Origin: an uncultured Clostridia bacterium
Lineage (GTDB): Bacteria; Bacillota; Clostridia; TANB77; CAG-465
Length of the DNA: 45,194 nt
Assembly: GCA_948562205.1 (NCBI GenBank)
Contig: CAOYAN010000015.1
Location: forward strand, 1-45,194
Reading direction: 5' to 3'
Part shown: piece after piece, positions 8,332-16,767 of the stretch
Layout of the letters: every line of letters begins with the position of its first letter
Numbering within the stretch: position 1 is the first letter of the stretch
Position numbers and translations under genes: made by a program
Notes under the pieces: generated by a model
What the model was told of the DNA's origin: nothing
Databases searched by the model: none
Seen by the model: the letters and a program-made list of their open reading frames with translations, nothing else

Positions 8332-10263
8332 TTAATGTATATTAGAGCCATTTTCTAATGTACCTGCATTACTGTCTAGTACAAGTAATTTAACAATATC
8401 ATCATCACCAGCTGCAAGTAACATACCTTGAGATTCAATACCTCTAAGTTTTGCAGGTTTTAAATTAGCAACAACTACAACTTGTTTTCCAAGTAATTCT
8501 TCTTCTTTATAATATTTTACTAAACCAGATACTATTGTTCTTGTCTCACTACCTAAATCAACAGTTAGTTTATAAAGTCTATCAGCTTTTTCCACTCTTT
8601 CCACAGACTTTATTTGACCAACTTTAAGTTTTACTCTATCTAATTCATCTATTGTAATATACTCTTCTTTCTTTACTATTTCTTCTTTTTTCTCTTCTAC
8701 TTCTTCCACTTTAAATATCTCCTTACCATTTTCTATTCTTGGGAATAAGTTATCACCTTTTACAACATTTGTACCCTCTTTTAAAATGCCAAATATCTTA
8801 CCGCTTTCCCAATTTTGAATATCTTCTGTAACACCAATTTGTTCAAATATTTTTGCTGGGACTTCAATCATAAATGCTTGCAAAGCTATAGTTATAATTC
8901 TTATAGTTTCAACAAGATTATATAATACATTATCAAGTCTTTCATATTTTTCTTCTTTTGCTAAAACCCATGGCATAGATAAATCAATATATTTATTTGC
9001 TTTTGATATAACTTCCCATATCTCACTAATAGCTTCATTTATCTTTAAGTTATCCATCTTTTCTTCAACTTTTGCTAATAAATTTGTAGTAACATCTATT
9101 AAATTATTATCAAAATATTCAACAAATTTAGTATTTTTATTATGTATAATTCCACTATTATATTTTTGTACCATTGCTGTTACTCTACTTACTAAGTTTC
9201 CTAAATCATTTGATAAATCTGAATTTGATTTTTCAATAAATAAATCTTCTGAAAAATTACCATCCTCACCAAATGTTACTTCTCTTAGCAAATAATATCT
9301 TAAAGCATCTACAGAAGTTGCATTTATATATATTCTTGGATCTTTATAATTACCAAAAGATTTAGATATTTTTTGACCATCTACTACTAACCAACCATGA
9401 CCAAATATTTTCTCTGGTAATGGTAAATCTAATGCCATAAGTATTGCTGGCCATATAATAGAATGAAATCTAAATATTTCTTTTCCTACTAAATGTAGAT
9501 TAGCTGGCCAATATTTTTTAAAGTTTGTATCATCTTCTCCTAAATATCCAAGTCCTGTTATATAATTAGTTAGAGCATCTAACCATACATATACAACATG
9601 TTTTGTATCAAAAGGAACTTGTATTCCCCAATCAATAGTTGTACGTGAAACACATAAATCTTCAAGACCTTTTTCAAAAAAGTTTTTTATCATTTCATTT
9701 TTTCTTTTTAAAGGCTCTAAAAATTCTGGATGTTCTTCATAATATTTAAGTAGTCTATCTTGATACTTAGATAATCTAAAAAAGTAACTCTCTTCTTTTA
9801 CAAGTTTAACATCTCTACCACAATCAGGACATTTTCCATCCTTTGCTTGAGTATCAGTCCAAAAAGATTCACAAGGAGTACAATATAACCCCTCATATGA
9901 TCCTAAATAAATATCACCTTTATCATATAATATCTTAAATATTTTTTGAACTGCAGTTTTATGATCTTCATCTGTTGTTCTCATATATTTATCATAATTT
10001 ATACCTAAAGCTTTCCAAAGCTCTTTTGCATCAGCCACTATCTTATCTACATATTCTTTAGGAGTTTTTGAGGCAAGTTCTGCTTTTTCTTGTATCTTTT
10101 GACCATGCTCATCAGTACCAGTCATAAAAAATACATCATATCCTCTTAGTCTTTTGTATCTTGCTATTGTATCAGCCATAAGGGTACAATAACATGTTCC
10201 AACATGAAAACTGCCACTTGGATAATATATTGGTGTTGTTATATAATATTTTTTATTTTCCAA
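8332..10263 (-). CDS. metG: Methionine-tRNA ligase with C-terminal tRNA-binding domain
   Basis: A 643-residue class Ia synthetase. The HIGH-type motif appears as FHVGTCYCTLMADTIARY. A single zinc-type Cys set (CTPC...CPDCG) lies near 127-148. The KMSKS motif reads KISKSFGN. The C-terminal 105 residues form an OB-fold tRNA-binding domain (LKVGQIKSVERVEKADRLYKL ... ESQGMLLAAGD). Length matches the Bacillus-type enzyme. It begins 2 bases after acpS ends and leads into lepB 38 bases later. No T-box or S-box lies directly upstream; it depends on the acpS promoter. Confidence 0.97.
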   Translation of the reverse strand: MENKKYYITTPIYYPSGSFHVGTCYCTLMADTIARYKRLRGYDVFFMTGTDEHGQKIQEKAELASKTPKEYVDKIVADAKELWKALGINYDKYMRTTDEDHKTAVQKIFKILYDKGDIYLGSYEGLYCTPCESFWTDTQAKDGKCPDCGRDVKLVKEESYFFRLSKYQDRLLKYYEEHPEFLEPLKRKNEMIKNFFEKGLEDLCVSRTTIDWGIQVPFDTKHVVYVWLDALTNYITGLGYLGEDDTNFKKYWPANLHLVGKEIFRFHSIIWPAILMALDLPLPEKIFGHGWLVVDGQKISKSFGNYKDPRIYINATSVDALRYYLLREVTFGEDGNFSEDLFIEKSNSDLSNDLGNLVSRVTAMVQKYNSGIIHNKNTKFVEYFDNNLIDVTTNLLAKVEEKMDNLKINEAISEIWEVISKANKYIDLSMPWVLAKEEKYERLDNVLYNLVETIRIITIALQAFMIEVPAKIFEQIGVTEDIQNWESGKIFGILKEGTNVVKGDNLFPRIENGKEIFKVEEVEEKKEEIVKKEEYITIDELDRVKLKVGQIKSVERVEKADRLYKLTVDLGSETRTIVSGLVKYYKEEELLGKQVVVVANLKPAKLRGIESQGMLLAAGDDDIVKLLVLDSNAGTLENGSNIH

Positions 10264-10265
10264 AA

Positions 10266-10673
10266 CTACTCCTCCTTATTTACTTTTACTACTGCCATTG
10301 CAATAGCATTTTCTTTTATATGTGAAATACTAAGATCAATCTCAATATCTAATTTTTTTACAAGTTCTGCTATATCAGAATTTAAGAAATTAACTCTTGG
10401 TCTTTTTTTTAGATCCTCAACATTTTCTATTTCTACATCTAAAAAACTCATATTCATTTTATTTTCTATTAATATTTTTGACATAGCCTTATATATTGCT
10501 TCTTTTGCTGCAAATCTCCCTGCATATCTTTGATATTTCATAGAACATTTTATACTATCTATATCTAAAATTTCATTTTTAGAGAAAATATTTTCTTTAA
10601 ATTCTTTTGTATTTTCTACTGCATCTTGTATTCTTTCAACTTCTATAATATCAGTTCCACAATATATTCTCAT
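10266..10673 (-). CDS. acpS: Holo-[acyl-carrier-protein] synthase
   Basis: A 135-residue 4'-phosphopantetheinyl transferase that attaches the prosthetic group from CoA to acyl carrier proteins. Motif GTDIIEVERI (residues 6-15) holds the Mg-binding Asp and RFAAKEAIYKA holds the catalytic Glu/Lys; LSISHIKENAIAMAVV is the usual C-terminal strand. ATG at 10673 is chosen because AAAGGA lies 7 bases upstream; longer starts have no ribosome site. First gene of the metG-lepB-holB-yaaT-ferredoxin operon. A likely client is the ACP at 22.3 kb as well as the fatty-acid ACP (inference). Confidence 0.94.
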   Translation of the reverse strand: MRIYCGTDIIEVERIQDAVENTKEFKENIFSKNEILDIDSIKCSMKYQRYAGRFAAKEAIYKAMSKILIENKMNMSFLDVEIENVEDLKKRPRVNFLNSDIAELVKKLDIEIDLSISHIKENAIAMAVVKVNKEE

Positions 10674-10771
10674 AATAAAATCCTTTCTATACAAAAATAT
10701 GAAATATTTTTGTAACAATCTTTGTATAATGCTCATTTAATTATATAAAATGAACTGATATATACATATAT

Positions 10772-10800
10772 ATCTTATACTTTTTTAGCTTTAAAGTCAA
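10772..10800 (-). promoter_or_regulatory. Candidate promoter of the acpS operon
   Basis: TTGACT (10795-10800), 17-base spacer, TAAGAT (10772-10777) on the minus strand. The -10 matches consensus at four of six positions. It lies back to back with the tRNA-Pro promoter. Confidence 0.5.
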
Positions 10801-10828
10801 TATTTTCAAAGAAATTTATACAAAACTC

Positions 10829-10857
10829 TTGATTTTTAAAAATATTAGTGCTATAAT
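10829..10857 (+). promoter_or_regulatory. Sigma-A promoter of tRNA-Pro
   Basis: TTGATT (10829-10834), 17-base spacer, TATAAT (10852-10857), 16 bases before the mature tRNA 5' end. Confidence 0.85.
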
Positions 10858-10873
10858 TAATTCTGTAACAAAT

Positions 10874-10949
10874 CGGGGTGTAGCTCAGTTGGTAGAGCGC
10901 GTGGTTTGGGACCATGAGGTCGCACGTTCGAACCGTGTCACTCCGACCA
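10874..10949 (+). tRNA. tRNA-Pro (anticodon UGG)
   Basis: The 76-base cloverleaf has acceptor stem CGGGGTG/CACTCCG, D stem GCTC/GAGC, anticodon stem CGTGG/CCATG with loop TTTGGGA (anticodon TGG at 10907-10909), a T-arm with GTTCGAA, discriminator A and an encoded CCA end. It has its own promoter and terminator. Confidence 0.97.
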
Positions 10950-10960
10950 TAAAAATATAA

Positions 10961-11000
10961 AAATCACATAAACTAAGGATTTAGTCTATGTGATTTTTTT
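10961..11000 (+). terminator. Terminator of tRNA-Pro
   Basis: AAATCACATA...TATGTGATTT forms a stem extended by ACTAA/TTAGT, followed by a run of seven T. It lies 11 bases past the tRNA. Confidence 0.85.
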
Positions 11001-11229
11001 CATCTTGTCATCTTTTCTACGTGAATATTCTATTACAAATGCCGTTTTTTTACGCAAATAATATTTGCAATTTGCATTTTTTCTGCATAAATTACTCTTA
11101 AGTTGTACTATGTCAAGAGAGTAGACACGAAAAAAATTATTTTTTATTTTATATTTTTAGAAAATATCTTTTTCCTCTTTCAAAAGTAAACACATAACCT
11201 ACAAGCCTTTATTTATCATCCTTTTCACT
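11001..11229. other. Intergenic stretch with no gene; possible transposon-end relic
   Basis: No coding frame is supported. TGTACTATGTCAAGAGAGTAGACAC at about 11104-11128 resembles the terminal sequences of some IS3-type elements, but no transposase or second end is visible. Confidence 0.25.
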
Positions 11230-11446
11230 TTTATTCATTTTAATTTGAATAAACTATTTTCAAAATTAGTATAATTTCAATTTAAATAGAAACTATGTAC
11301 TACAATAAAGACATATCATTATTAGTATTTCACATACTAAAATTAATATTCAATGAATAATTTTTTCTTGTATTCTTTCTTTGTAATAGTTGTAAGCTTA
11401 TTATCTCGAATTTTTAATAAATTGCTTTAATGTTTTCATTTAACAT
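11230..11446 (-). pseudogene. Relic A of the XRE regulator gene
   Basis: A degenerate copy of the intact XRE gene at 12689-13198. Its start region reads MLNENIKAIY then stop, matching MLKENIKQVRK of the intact copy. The next recognisable segment is the middle of the gene (ATAATAAGCTTACAACTATTACAAAG on the minus strand), so the helix-turn-helix part has been deleted. Similarity to the tail continues weakly to about 11230. The upstream side (11490-11515) still carries the ATATTTAAGATTTATA piece found in front of the two other copies. It cannot encode a regulator. Confidence 0.65.
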
Positions 11447-11585
11447 TTTTTACCCTTCCTTTTACTAAAAACATTTATAACGAATAGGTGTTGTTAAAGC
11501 AATTCACATCAATATTTAAGATTTATAGTAATAAAGAACAATTTTGTATAAGAAAATTGCTCTTTATATTAAAATATTATTTAAG

Positions 11586-12556
11586 TTAAATATTATTATT
11601 CTTTATATATTTACTAGCTCTTGCTTTTCCAATACATATAATTTTTTCTTCTTTTATCATCTTACCAAGTACCGCCTCTATTCTTGCAGTCTTAGTTATC
11701 TTATTACTATTTACTACATTAAATCTCTTATCTAATTCTTTATAACACATATATAATGTTGATAAAAAGTTTTCTATAAAAGGTACATAGTCATTATTAC
11801 TATTTTCCCATTCTTTTGAAGACTCTTGTAAAGAATCATAATAGTAAGCTTTCATATTATTTATATGCTCTTCAAATGGTACATATTTTCCAGCACCAAA
11901 ATCATTTTTATATAAAAGCAATAAAGAAAGTAACCTAGATATGCGACCATTACCTCACTAAAAGGATGTATATACAAAAAATCTAATATTACACAAGGTA
12001 TTAATAGTAATTGATTAATGTTTGCATTATTTCTAGCATCCATATATGCAAGTACTAGTTGTTTTACTGCTTCAGGCGTTTCTTTAGTTGAAGTAGGTGT
12101 AATACGAATTTTCCTATTTCCTTGTTTATCTTCTTCAATAATATAATTATTGTTTATTTTATACTTTCCAGAATATTCATAAGCTGTATAATTCATCATA
12201 ATTTCGTGTAGCATTAACATAGTTTCTTCTATAAAATCTAGATTATCATATTCTAAGTGAATTTTATTTAATGCATATCTATATCCTGATATTTCAGCTT
12301 CATTATGATTTAAAGGCTTACTACTTTGATTAACAATTTCATTTATACGTTCATCACTTGTAATAATTCCCTCTATTGCATTAGAACACTTAATGAATTG
12401 TACTTTCGCAATTTTTTCGAGTTCTGTAAATACTTTTTCAAACTCATCTTTTCTAATATTATAAGATGTCTTTAATGAGTATATTACTGATGTTAAATTT
12501 ATTAATTTTGTTGGTAATAATCCATTATCTAAAAAAGAATAATCAGATTTTCTCAT
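11586..12556 (-). pseudogene. Fic-domain protein, frameshifted within the catalytic motif
   Basis: The N-terminal frame (12556 to about 11953) begins MRKSDYSFLDNG after AGGAG. It contains the inhibitory motif SNAIEG (S-x-x-x-E-G, class II Fic), Fic helices and then HPFSE, the start of HPFx(G/D)GNGRxxR. There the frame shifts. Adding one G near 11953 restores HPFSEGNGRISRLLSLLLLYKNDFGAGKY and runs into the second frame (to 11586), which ends with a winged-helix-like tail (ITKTARIEAVLGKMI...). The restored protein would be about 323 residues. Fic proteins transfer AMP or other groups to target proteins and often act as toxins. As written the gene gives a protein without the catalytic loop. A sequencing error is the main alternative. 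Confidence 0.88.
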
Positions 12557-12688
12557 AAATTTCTCCTATTATTCGCACACTATTTTTATGCATTTTATAT
12601 GCAGATAATTCAATATATTTTATTTTTTATATAATTTAATTTTAATAGAACCTCTTTTTTTAAGTTATCAAACTCAATTCTTAATTTC

Positions 12689-13198
12689 TTATTCTCTTTT
12701 ATGTGTTAAAACAATACCAACTATTGATGCAATAAGGACAATTGGCACTATCCTAATAAATATCCATTCAAATGAATGAAAAGCAACACCTAAAACTGCA
12801 TTTTCAGGATCATTATAATCAAAATTTAAATAAGGACTATTTAATAAAAATAGATATATGAAAGTTATAATTGTAACTATGCATAATAAAATTAGTATCA
12901 ATTGAATAATTTTTCTTATTACGTTCTTCCTTTTTAATAGTTGTAAGTTTATTATTTCTAATTTTTCAGAAATTACTTTCAAATCATCTACTTTAGACTC
13001 TGAAATATTTTCTCCAAGCAAAGTGCTTACTGGTGTCTCAAGAACCTCTGATATTAAAACTAGCATTTCTGAATCAGGAACTGATAATCCTTGTTCCCAT
13101 TTAGAAATTGTTTGTCTTACCACATTTAATTTAATAGCAAGCTCTTCTTGTGAAAGTCCTCTTGATTTTCTTACTTGTTTAATGTTTTCTTTTAGCAT
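12689..13198 (-). CDS. XRE-family regulator with membrane-anchoring C-terminus
   Basis: A 169-residue protein with an N-terminal helix-turn-helix (residues 6-58: VRKSRGLSQEELAIKLNV, RQTISKWEQGLSVPD). A linker (SESKVDDLKVISEKLEIINLQLL) leads to two transmembrane helices (about 94-116 and 143-163). This layout, cytoplasmic DNA-binding head and membrane tail, is common in clostridial XRE proteins near envelope or resistance genes. The ATG follows AAAGGAG. It precedes the broken Fic gene by 132 bases, and two relics of it lie at 11.2-11.4 and 13.9-14.2 kb, so it is the only surviving copy of a repeated XRE-Fic unit. Targets are unknown. Confidence 0.85.
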   Translation of the reverse strand: MLKENIKQVRKSRGLSQEELAIKLNVVRQTISKWEQGLSVPDSEMLVLISEVLETPVSTLLGENISESKVDDLKVISEKLEIINLQLLKRKNVIRKIIQLILILLCIVTIITFIYLFLLNSPYLNFDYNDPENAVLGVAFHSFEWIFIRIVPIVLIASIVGIVLTHKRE

Positions 13199-13238
13199 TT
13201 AGAACAACTCCTTTCTTACAACTATTATATAAAGAACT

Positions 13239-13304
13239 GTCCGTTGCTACAAGCAATGATTATTAACATTTAAGATTTATAATCTCAAAATTTGTAATTA
13301 TCTA
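13239..13304. repeat. Repeat in front of XRE copy B (pair of 14244-14308)
   Basis: GTTGCTACAAGCAATGATTATTAACATTTAAGATTTATAAT and the following 20 bases are nearly identical to 14248-14308 upstream of relic C, and a decayed third copy lies at about 11488-11540. It probably carries the promoter of the XRE gene. The VanZ stop codon at 13298-13300 lies inside this repeat, which marks a rearrangement edge. Confidence 0.8.
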
Positions 13305-13816
13305 CTTTTTAAATAATTTAATATTTTAATTGTTAACGGTTTGAATATTAAATACATAACATATCCAATACTTCCACCTATGACATTAGTTATTAAATCC
13401 GTTATATCTGATGATCTAAAATCATTTATTAAAGGCTGTAATAATTCTATTCCTAGACTTAATAAAAAGGTATAAAAAATAACATTTAATAGTCTAGCAT
13501 TTCCTTTTTTTACTAAAGGCATTAAAAAGCCAAATGGAATTGTCATTATCACATTTAATCCCACTTGTCTAACAAAATCACCTCTACTATTTAAAACATC
13601 AATAAATGGAATGAAATTCATTAAATCGTATGGATGATTAAATATAAATGGTAAAGATGTTATTATAGGCATTAAAGTAAAATATAATACAAAAGATAAA
13701 TATATATACATTATAGAGTTTACAAACAGTACATCTCTACCTTTTTCCTTCCATTTCTTATAAAATTTCCAAAAATATATTATTATTAAAACTATAAAAT
13801 CTACTAACTCTTTCAT
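13298..13816 (-). CDS. VanZ-like family membrane protein
   Basis: A 172-residue protein with about five hydrophobic segments. VanZ hallmarks are visible: YFTLMPIITSLPF..., NFIPFIDVL (NxxPF), NVIMTIPFGFLMPL (N-xx-xx-PFG), GIELLQPLI, and SSDITDLITNVIGGSIGY (D-x-x-D-xx-xNxxGxxxG). VanZ proteins confer low-level teicoplanin resistance in the vanA cluster, but most homologues are of unknown role. The ATG at 13816 is used because GGGAG lies upstream. It is wedged between relic C and the intact XRE gene, and its stop lies in the repeated sequence, so it may have been moved in by the same rearrangements. Confidence 0.85.
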   Translation of the reverse strand: MKELVDFIVLIIIYFWKFYKKWKEKGRDVLFVNSIMYIYLSFVLYFTLMPIITSLPFIFNHPYDLMNFIPFIDVLNSRGDFVRQVGLNVIMTIPFGFLMPLVKKGNARLLNVIFYTFLLSLGIELLQPLINDFRSSDITDLITNVIGGSIGYVMYLIFKPLTIKILNYLKSR

Positions 13817-13876
13817 ATTTTTTCTCCCTTCCAAATTACTATTTGACTGAACATTATATATCAATATATAATAATT

Positions 13877-14202
13877 TTAAATATTATTATTCTTTATATA
13901 TTTATTTGCTTTTGCTGTTCCAATACAAATAATTTTTCTTATTATATTTTTCCTTTATAATAATTGTAAGTTTATTATTTCTAATTTCTCAGAAATTACT
14001 TTCAAATCATCTACTTCAGACTCTGGAATATTTTCTCCAAACAAAGTGCTTTCTGGTGTCTCAATAACCTCTGATATTAAAACTAGCATTTCTGAATCAG
14101 GAACTGATAATCCTTGTTCACATTTAGAAATTGTTTGTCTTACCATATTTAATTTGATGACAAGCTCTTCTTGTGAAAGTCCTCTTGATTTTCTTTTAAC
14201 AT
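13877..14202 (-). pseudogene. Relic C: XRE gene fragment fused to the tail of a second Fic gene
   Basis: The XRE part (14202-13955) is about 85% like the intact copy. It has lost roughly 19 bases just after the start (MLKEN then frameshift) and has a stop after NLQLL (TAA where copy B has AAA). In the same frame it continues RKNIIRKII and then CIGTAKANKYIKNNNI, which matches the Fic C-terminus CIGKARASKYIKNNNI at 11586. The join lies in a shared GAAAAATTAT, so a microhomology deletion between an XRE gene and its downstream Fic gene is the simple explanation. A shorter frame could give a protein beginning MVRQTISKCEQG, without a full HTH. Confidence 0.82.
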
Positions 14203-14302
14203 TTAGAACAATCCATTTCTCTACAACTATTATATAAAGAATATTTCATTGCTACAAGTAATGATTATTAACATTTAAGATTTATAATCAAAAAATTTGT
14301 AA

Positions 14303-14338
14303 TTATCTGCATATTTTTCATATTTTATATGCAGATAA
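14303..14338 (-). terminator. Inverted repeat after the DUF1846 gene
   Basis: A perfect 12-bp stem TTATCTGCATAT (14303-14314) / ATATGCAGATAA (14327-14338). It lies 60 bases past the DUF1846 stop codon. The U-run is poor, so terminator function is plausible only. A half of it (TTTTATATGCAGATAA) recurs at about 12590, upstream of the Fic gene. Confidence 0.45.
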
Positions 14339-14397
14339 ACTGTTATAACTATTTTGAAAATAAACTTTTATTAGTTTTATATATCATATTTTTCTTT

Positions 14398-15861
14398 TTA
14401 ATTCATTTTTGGCTCACAAGTTAAATTAATTCTCAAGTTTTTTAATGCATTTGACTCGCTTTTATCTATAATATAACTACTATGAGCATCACATCCTCTT
14501 AATTTTTCTAATTCACTTATTGCTTTTTCTATAATTGGATTAGTTAGAGAACAAACACTTAAAACTGTTAAAACTTCTGGTAAATCTAAAAAATATGATG
14601 TATTATATGAAGTTTTCTGTTTCATTTTATAAATTCCATCTAATACTGCTGGTGATAATAAATATTCTTGATCAGGAATTCCTGTAATTTCTTTAATTGC
14701 ATTTAAGAAAGCAGCACTTGTACAACTTAAAATTTTTGATTCTTTTCCAGTAATAATATTTCCATTATTTAGTTTAATAGCAAGAACATTTACTCCTTTT
14801 TCTTTTGATTTTTCATTAGCAACTCTTGCAACTTCCCTATCAGATAATGAAAGTTCTAATTTATCCATTAAAGATTTTGCCCTATCTACACTATCTTGTT
14901 CACAAATATTTTGTTTATAATCACATAAAGTATTATAATATCTTCTAATGATTTCATCTGTTGCCGATTTTTTTACGACATCTTGTTTTGTAATACATTG
15001 TTTAATCATATTTACTCCCATATCTGTAGGAGATTTGTATATTTCTTTTCCTGTAATTTTTATTAAAATATTTTTAAGTATAGGAAACGTTGAAATATCT
15101 CTGTTATAATTAACTGAATATTCTCCATATGCTTCTAGATGAAATGGATCAATCATATTAACATCTTTTAAATCTACAGTTGATGCCTCATAAGCAATAT
15201 TTACTGGATCTAGTAAACTTAAATTCCAAACTGGAAAAGTTTCAAATTTTGCATATCCAGCTTTTACTCCCCTTTTATATTCGTGATATAGTTGAGAAAG
15301 ACATGTACCAAGTTTTCCACTATTTGGTCCTGGAGCTGTCACAACGACTAATTTTTTAGTTGTTTTTATATATGGATTTTTCCCATATCCATTTTCACTT
15401 ACTATCAAGTCTACATTATCTGGATATCCATCTGTTGGTCTATGTATATACATTTTAATTTTTTTCTCTTTTAACAATTTTTCTAAATGAGAAATGTTAT
15501 TTCCCTCATGATACATTGTAACAACTACACTATTAATTGAAATTCCTAATCCTTGTAATTTTTCAATTAATCTTATTAATTCTAATTCATAACTTATTCC
15601 ATAATCCGCTCTTATTTTATTTTTCTCAATATCTGATGCATTAATACAAAAAATCACCTCTAAATCATCTTTAAATTGTTTCAATAATCTTATCTTGTTA
15701 TCTGATCTAAATCCAGGTAATACTCTTTCTGCATGATAATCGTCAAATATTTTTCCTCCAAATTCTAGATATAGTTTATCATCAAACATCTTAATTCTTT
15801 CTAAAATCTTTTCACTTTGTATTTTTAAATACTTATCACTATCAAATCCAATTTCACCCAT
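14398..15861 (-). CDS. DUF1846 domain protein
   Basis: A 487-residue cytoplasmic protein of the DUF1846 (PF08903) family, full length (family about 490-510). Recognisable stretches are MGEIGFDSDKYLKIQSEKI at the start, LYLEFGGKIFDDYHAERVLPGF (33-54), VVTAPGPNSGKLGTCLSQLYHEY near 175 and LLSPAVLDGIYKMK toward the end. The family is common in Firmicutes and structurally known, but its biochemical role is not established. ATG follows GGGAGGAGA. It has its own promoter and is probably monocistronic. Confidence 0.93.
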   Translation of the reverse strand: MGEIGFDSDKYLKIQSEKILERIKMFDDKLYLEFGGKIFDDYHAERVLPGFRSDNKIRLLKQFKDDLEVIFCINASDIEKNKIRADYGISYELELIRLIEKLQGLGISINSVVVTMYHEGNNISHLEKLLKEKKIKMYIHRPTDGYPDNVDLIVSENGYGKNPYIKTTKKLVVVTAPGPNSGKLGTCLSQLYHEYKRGVKAGYAKFETFPVWNLSLLDPVNIAYEASTVDLKDVNMIDPFHLEAYGEYSVNYNRDISTFPILKNILIKITGKEIYKSPTDMGVNMIKQCITKQDVVKKSATDEIIRRYYNTLCDYKQNICEQDSVDRAKSLMDKLELSLSDREVARVANEKSKEKGVNVLAIKLNNGNIITGKESKILSCTSAAFLNAIKEITGIPDQEYLLSPAVLDGIYKMKQKTSYNTSYFLDLPEVLTVLSVCSLTNPIIEKAISELEKLRGCDAHSSYIIDKSESNALKNLRINLTCEPKMN

Positions 15862-15898
15862 TTTTATTCTCCTCCCTAAATCACGATTTGCTAAAACA

Positions 15899-15927
15899 AT
15901 TATATCAAAGGTAAAATTTTTTTACAA
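15899..15927 (-). promoter_or_regulatory. Sigma-A promoter of the DUF1846 gene
   Basis: TTGTAA (15922-15927), 17-base spacer, TATAAT (15899-15904), with TGA directly before the -10 (extended -10). Confidence 0.75.
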
Positions 15928-15977
15928 TAAAAAATATATAACATTTTTTTACTTATTTTTTGAAATTATATATATAA

Positions 15978-16005
15978 TTATCCCCATTTTTTCAAATGGG
16001 GATAA
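15978..16005 (-). terminator. Perfect 12-bp hairpin after the 175-residue gene
   Basis: TTATCCCCATTT (15978-15989) / AAATGGGGATAA (15994-16005) with a 4-base loop, 24 bases past the stop codon at 16029. The stem is strong but the following sequence (TTATATATA) is a weak U-run. Confidence 0.6.
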
Positions 16006-16028
16006 CTTCAGCAAAAATTGGATATTCA

Positions 16029-16556
16029 TCATGAACCAATAGTTAAGAACAAGGCATCTTTTAATACATTATCAGTAGCATTAACTAGTTTCTCTCTAAG
16101 ATATTTAAAAATATTATACCAGCATTCCATAATTATCTTACCATCAGTTATGTAGTTTACCATATTGACGGTAGCATCACATTGTAAATTTGTAAATATG
16201 TATGATATATCATTACATATACCAAAATATCCTATTGAATGATAAAATGGCATTCTATTATAATCTTTAGAATATTCTATCATTTCATCAAAAGTTTTTC
16301 CTTCAAATTCATCTAAGAACTTTATACTTCTTTCTAAATATGGATCACATAATTTAGAAATTTCCGATTTAATAAAATCTATTATATTATCTTCAAATAT
16401 ATCTTCTTTTATGGTTAAATATAAATATTTTTCTTGATCTTCAATATTAAAAATATCAATATTAATACTTAATTTTAAGTCTTCTAGTATTTCATCTGTT
16501 GAATATTCTCCTTTTTTTATGCTAATACAAGTTGCTACTCCACAATTTAAATTCAT
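16029..16556 (-). CDS. Hypothetical protein (175 residues)
   Basis: No family recognised. The ATG follows AAAGGGGG at good spacing and codon use matches its neighbours, so it is a real gene. The protein is acidic and soluble. It begins MNLNCGVATCISIKKGEYS, then alternates predicted strands and helices (LKLSINIDIFNIEDQEKYLYLTIK; FIKSEISKLCDPYLERSIKFL), like a small two-layer fold. A central YHSIGYFGICNDISYIF is the most distinctive segment. It has its own terminator, and two palindromes sit in its upstream region. It stands alone between DUF1846 and a 122-residue unknown. Confidence 0.6.
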   Translation of the reverse strand: MNLNCGVATCISIKKGEYSTDEILEDLKLSINIDIFNIEDQEKYLYLTIKEDIFEDNIIDFIKSEISKLCDPYLERSIKFLDEFEGKTFDEMIEYSKDYNRMPFYHSIGYFGICNDISYIFTNLQCDATVNMVNYITDGKIIMECWYNIFKYLREKLVNATDNVLKDALFLTIGS

Positions 16557-16595
16557 TTATTTTCCCCCTTTCTTTTTGTTATATATTGGTTTATA

Positions 16596-16624
16596 AGTTC
16601 AATATGAACTATATGTTGATCAAC
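16596..16624 (-). promoter_or_regulatory. Two palindromes upstream of the 175-residue gene
   Basis: AGTTCA-ATA-TGAACT (16596-16610) and GTTGATCAAC (16615-16624) lie 40-70 bases before the ATG. Their position fits operators for a dimeric repressor, but no regulator is assigned. Confidence 0.35.
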
Positions 16625-16734
16625 TTTAATTAAACCATAATCAATATATCATGGATTTTTATAATATCAACAAAACCTACTTTATTTTTTTTGACTAGTT
16701 TTGTCGAATAGCAAATTTTTATTTTTGCATAAAA

Positions 16735-16756
16735 ATAGCAAGTGTTACCTTGCTAT
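16735..16756 (-). terminator. Terminator of the 122-residue gene
   Basis: ATAGCAAG (16735-16742) / CTTGCTAT (16749-16756) with a 6-base loop and a U-run on the minus strand, 12 bases after the stop codon. Confidence 0.8.
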
Positions 16757-16767
16757 CTAAAATATAT

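Noticed and set aside
11100..11130. Insertion sequence end
   Set aside because: Only a short resemblance; no transposase, no second inverted repeat and no target duplication found.
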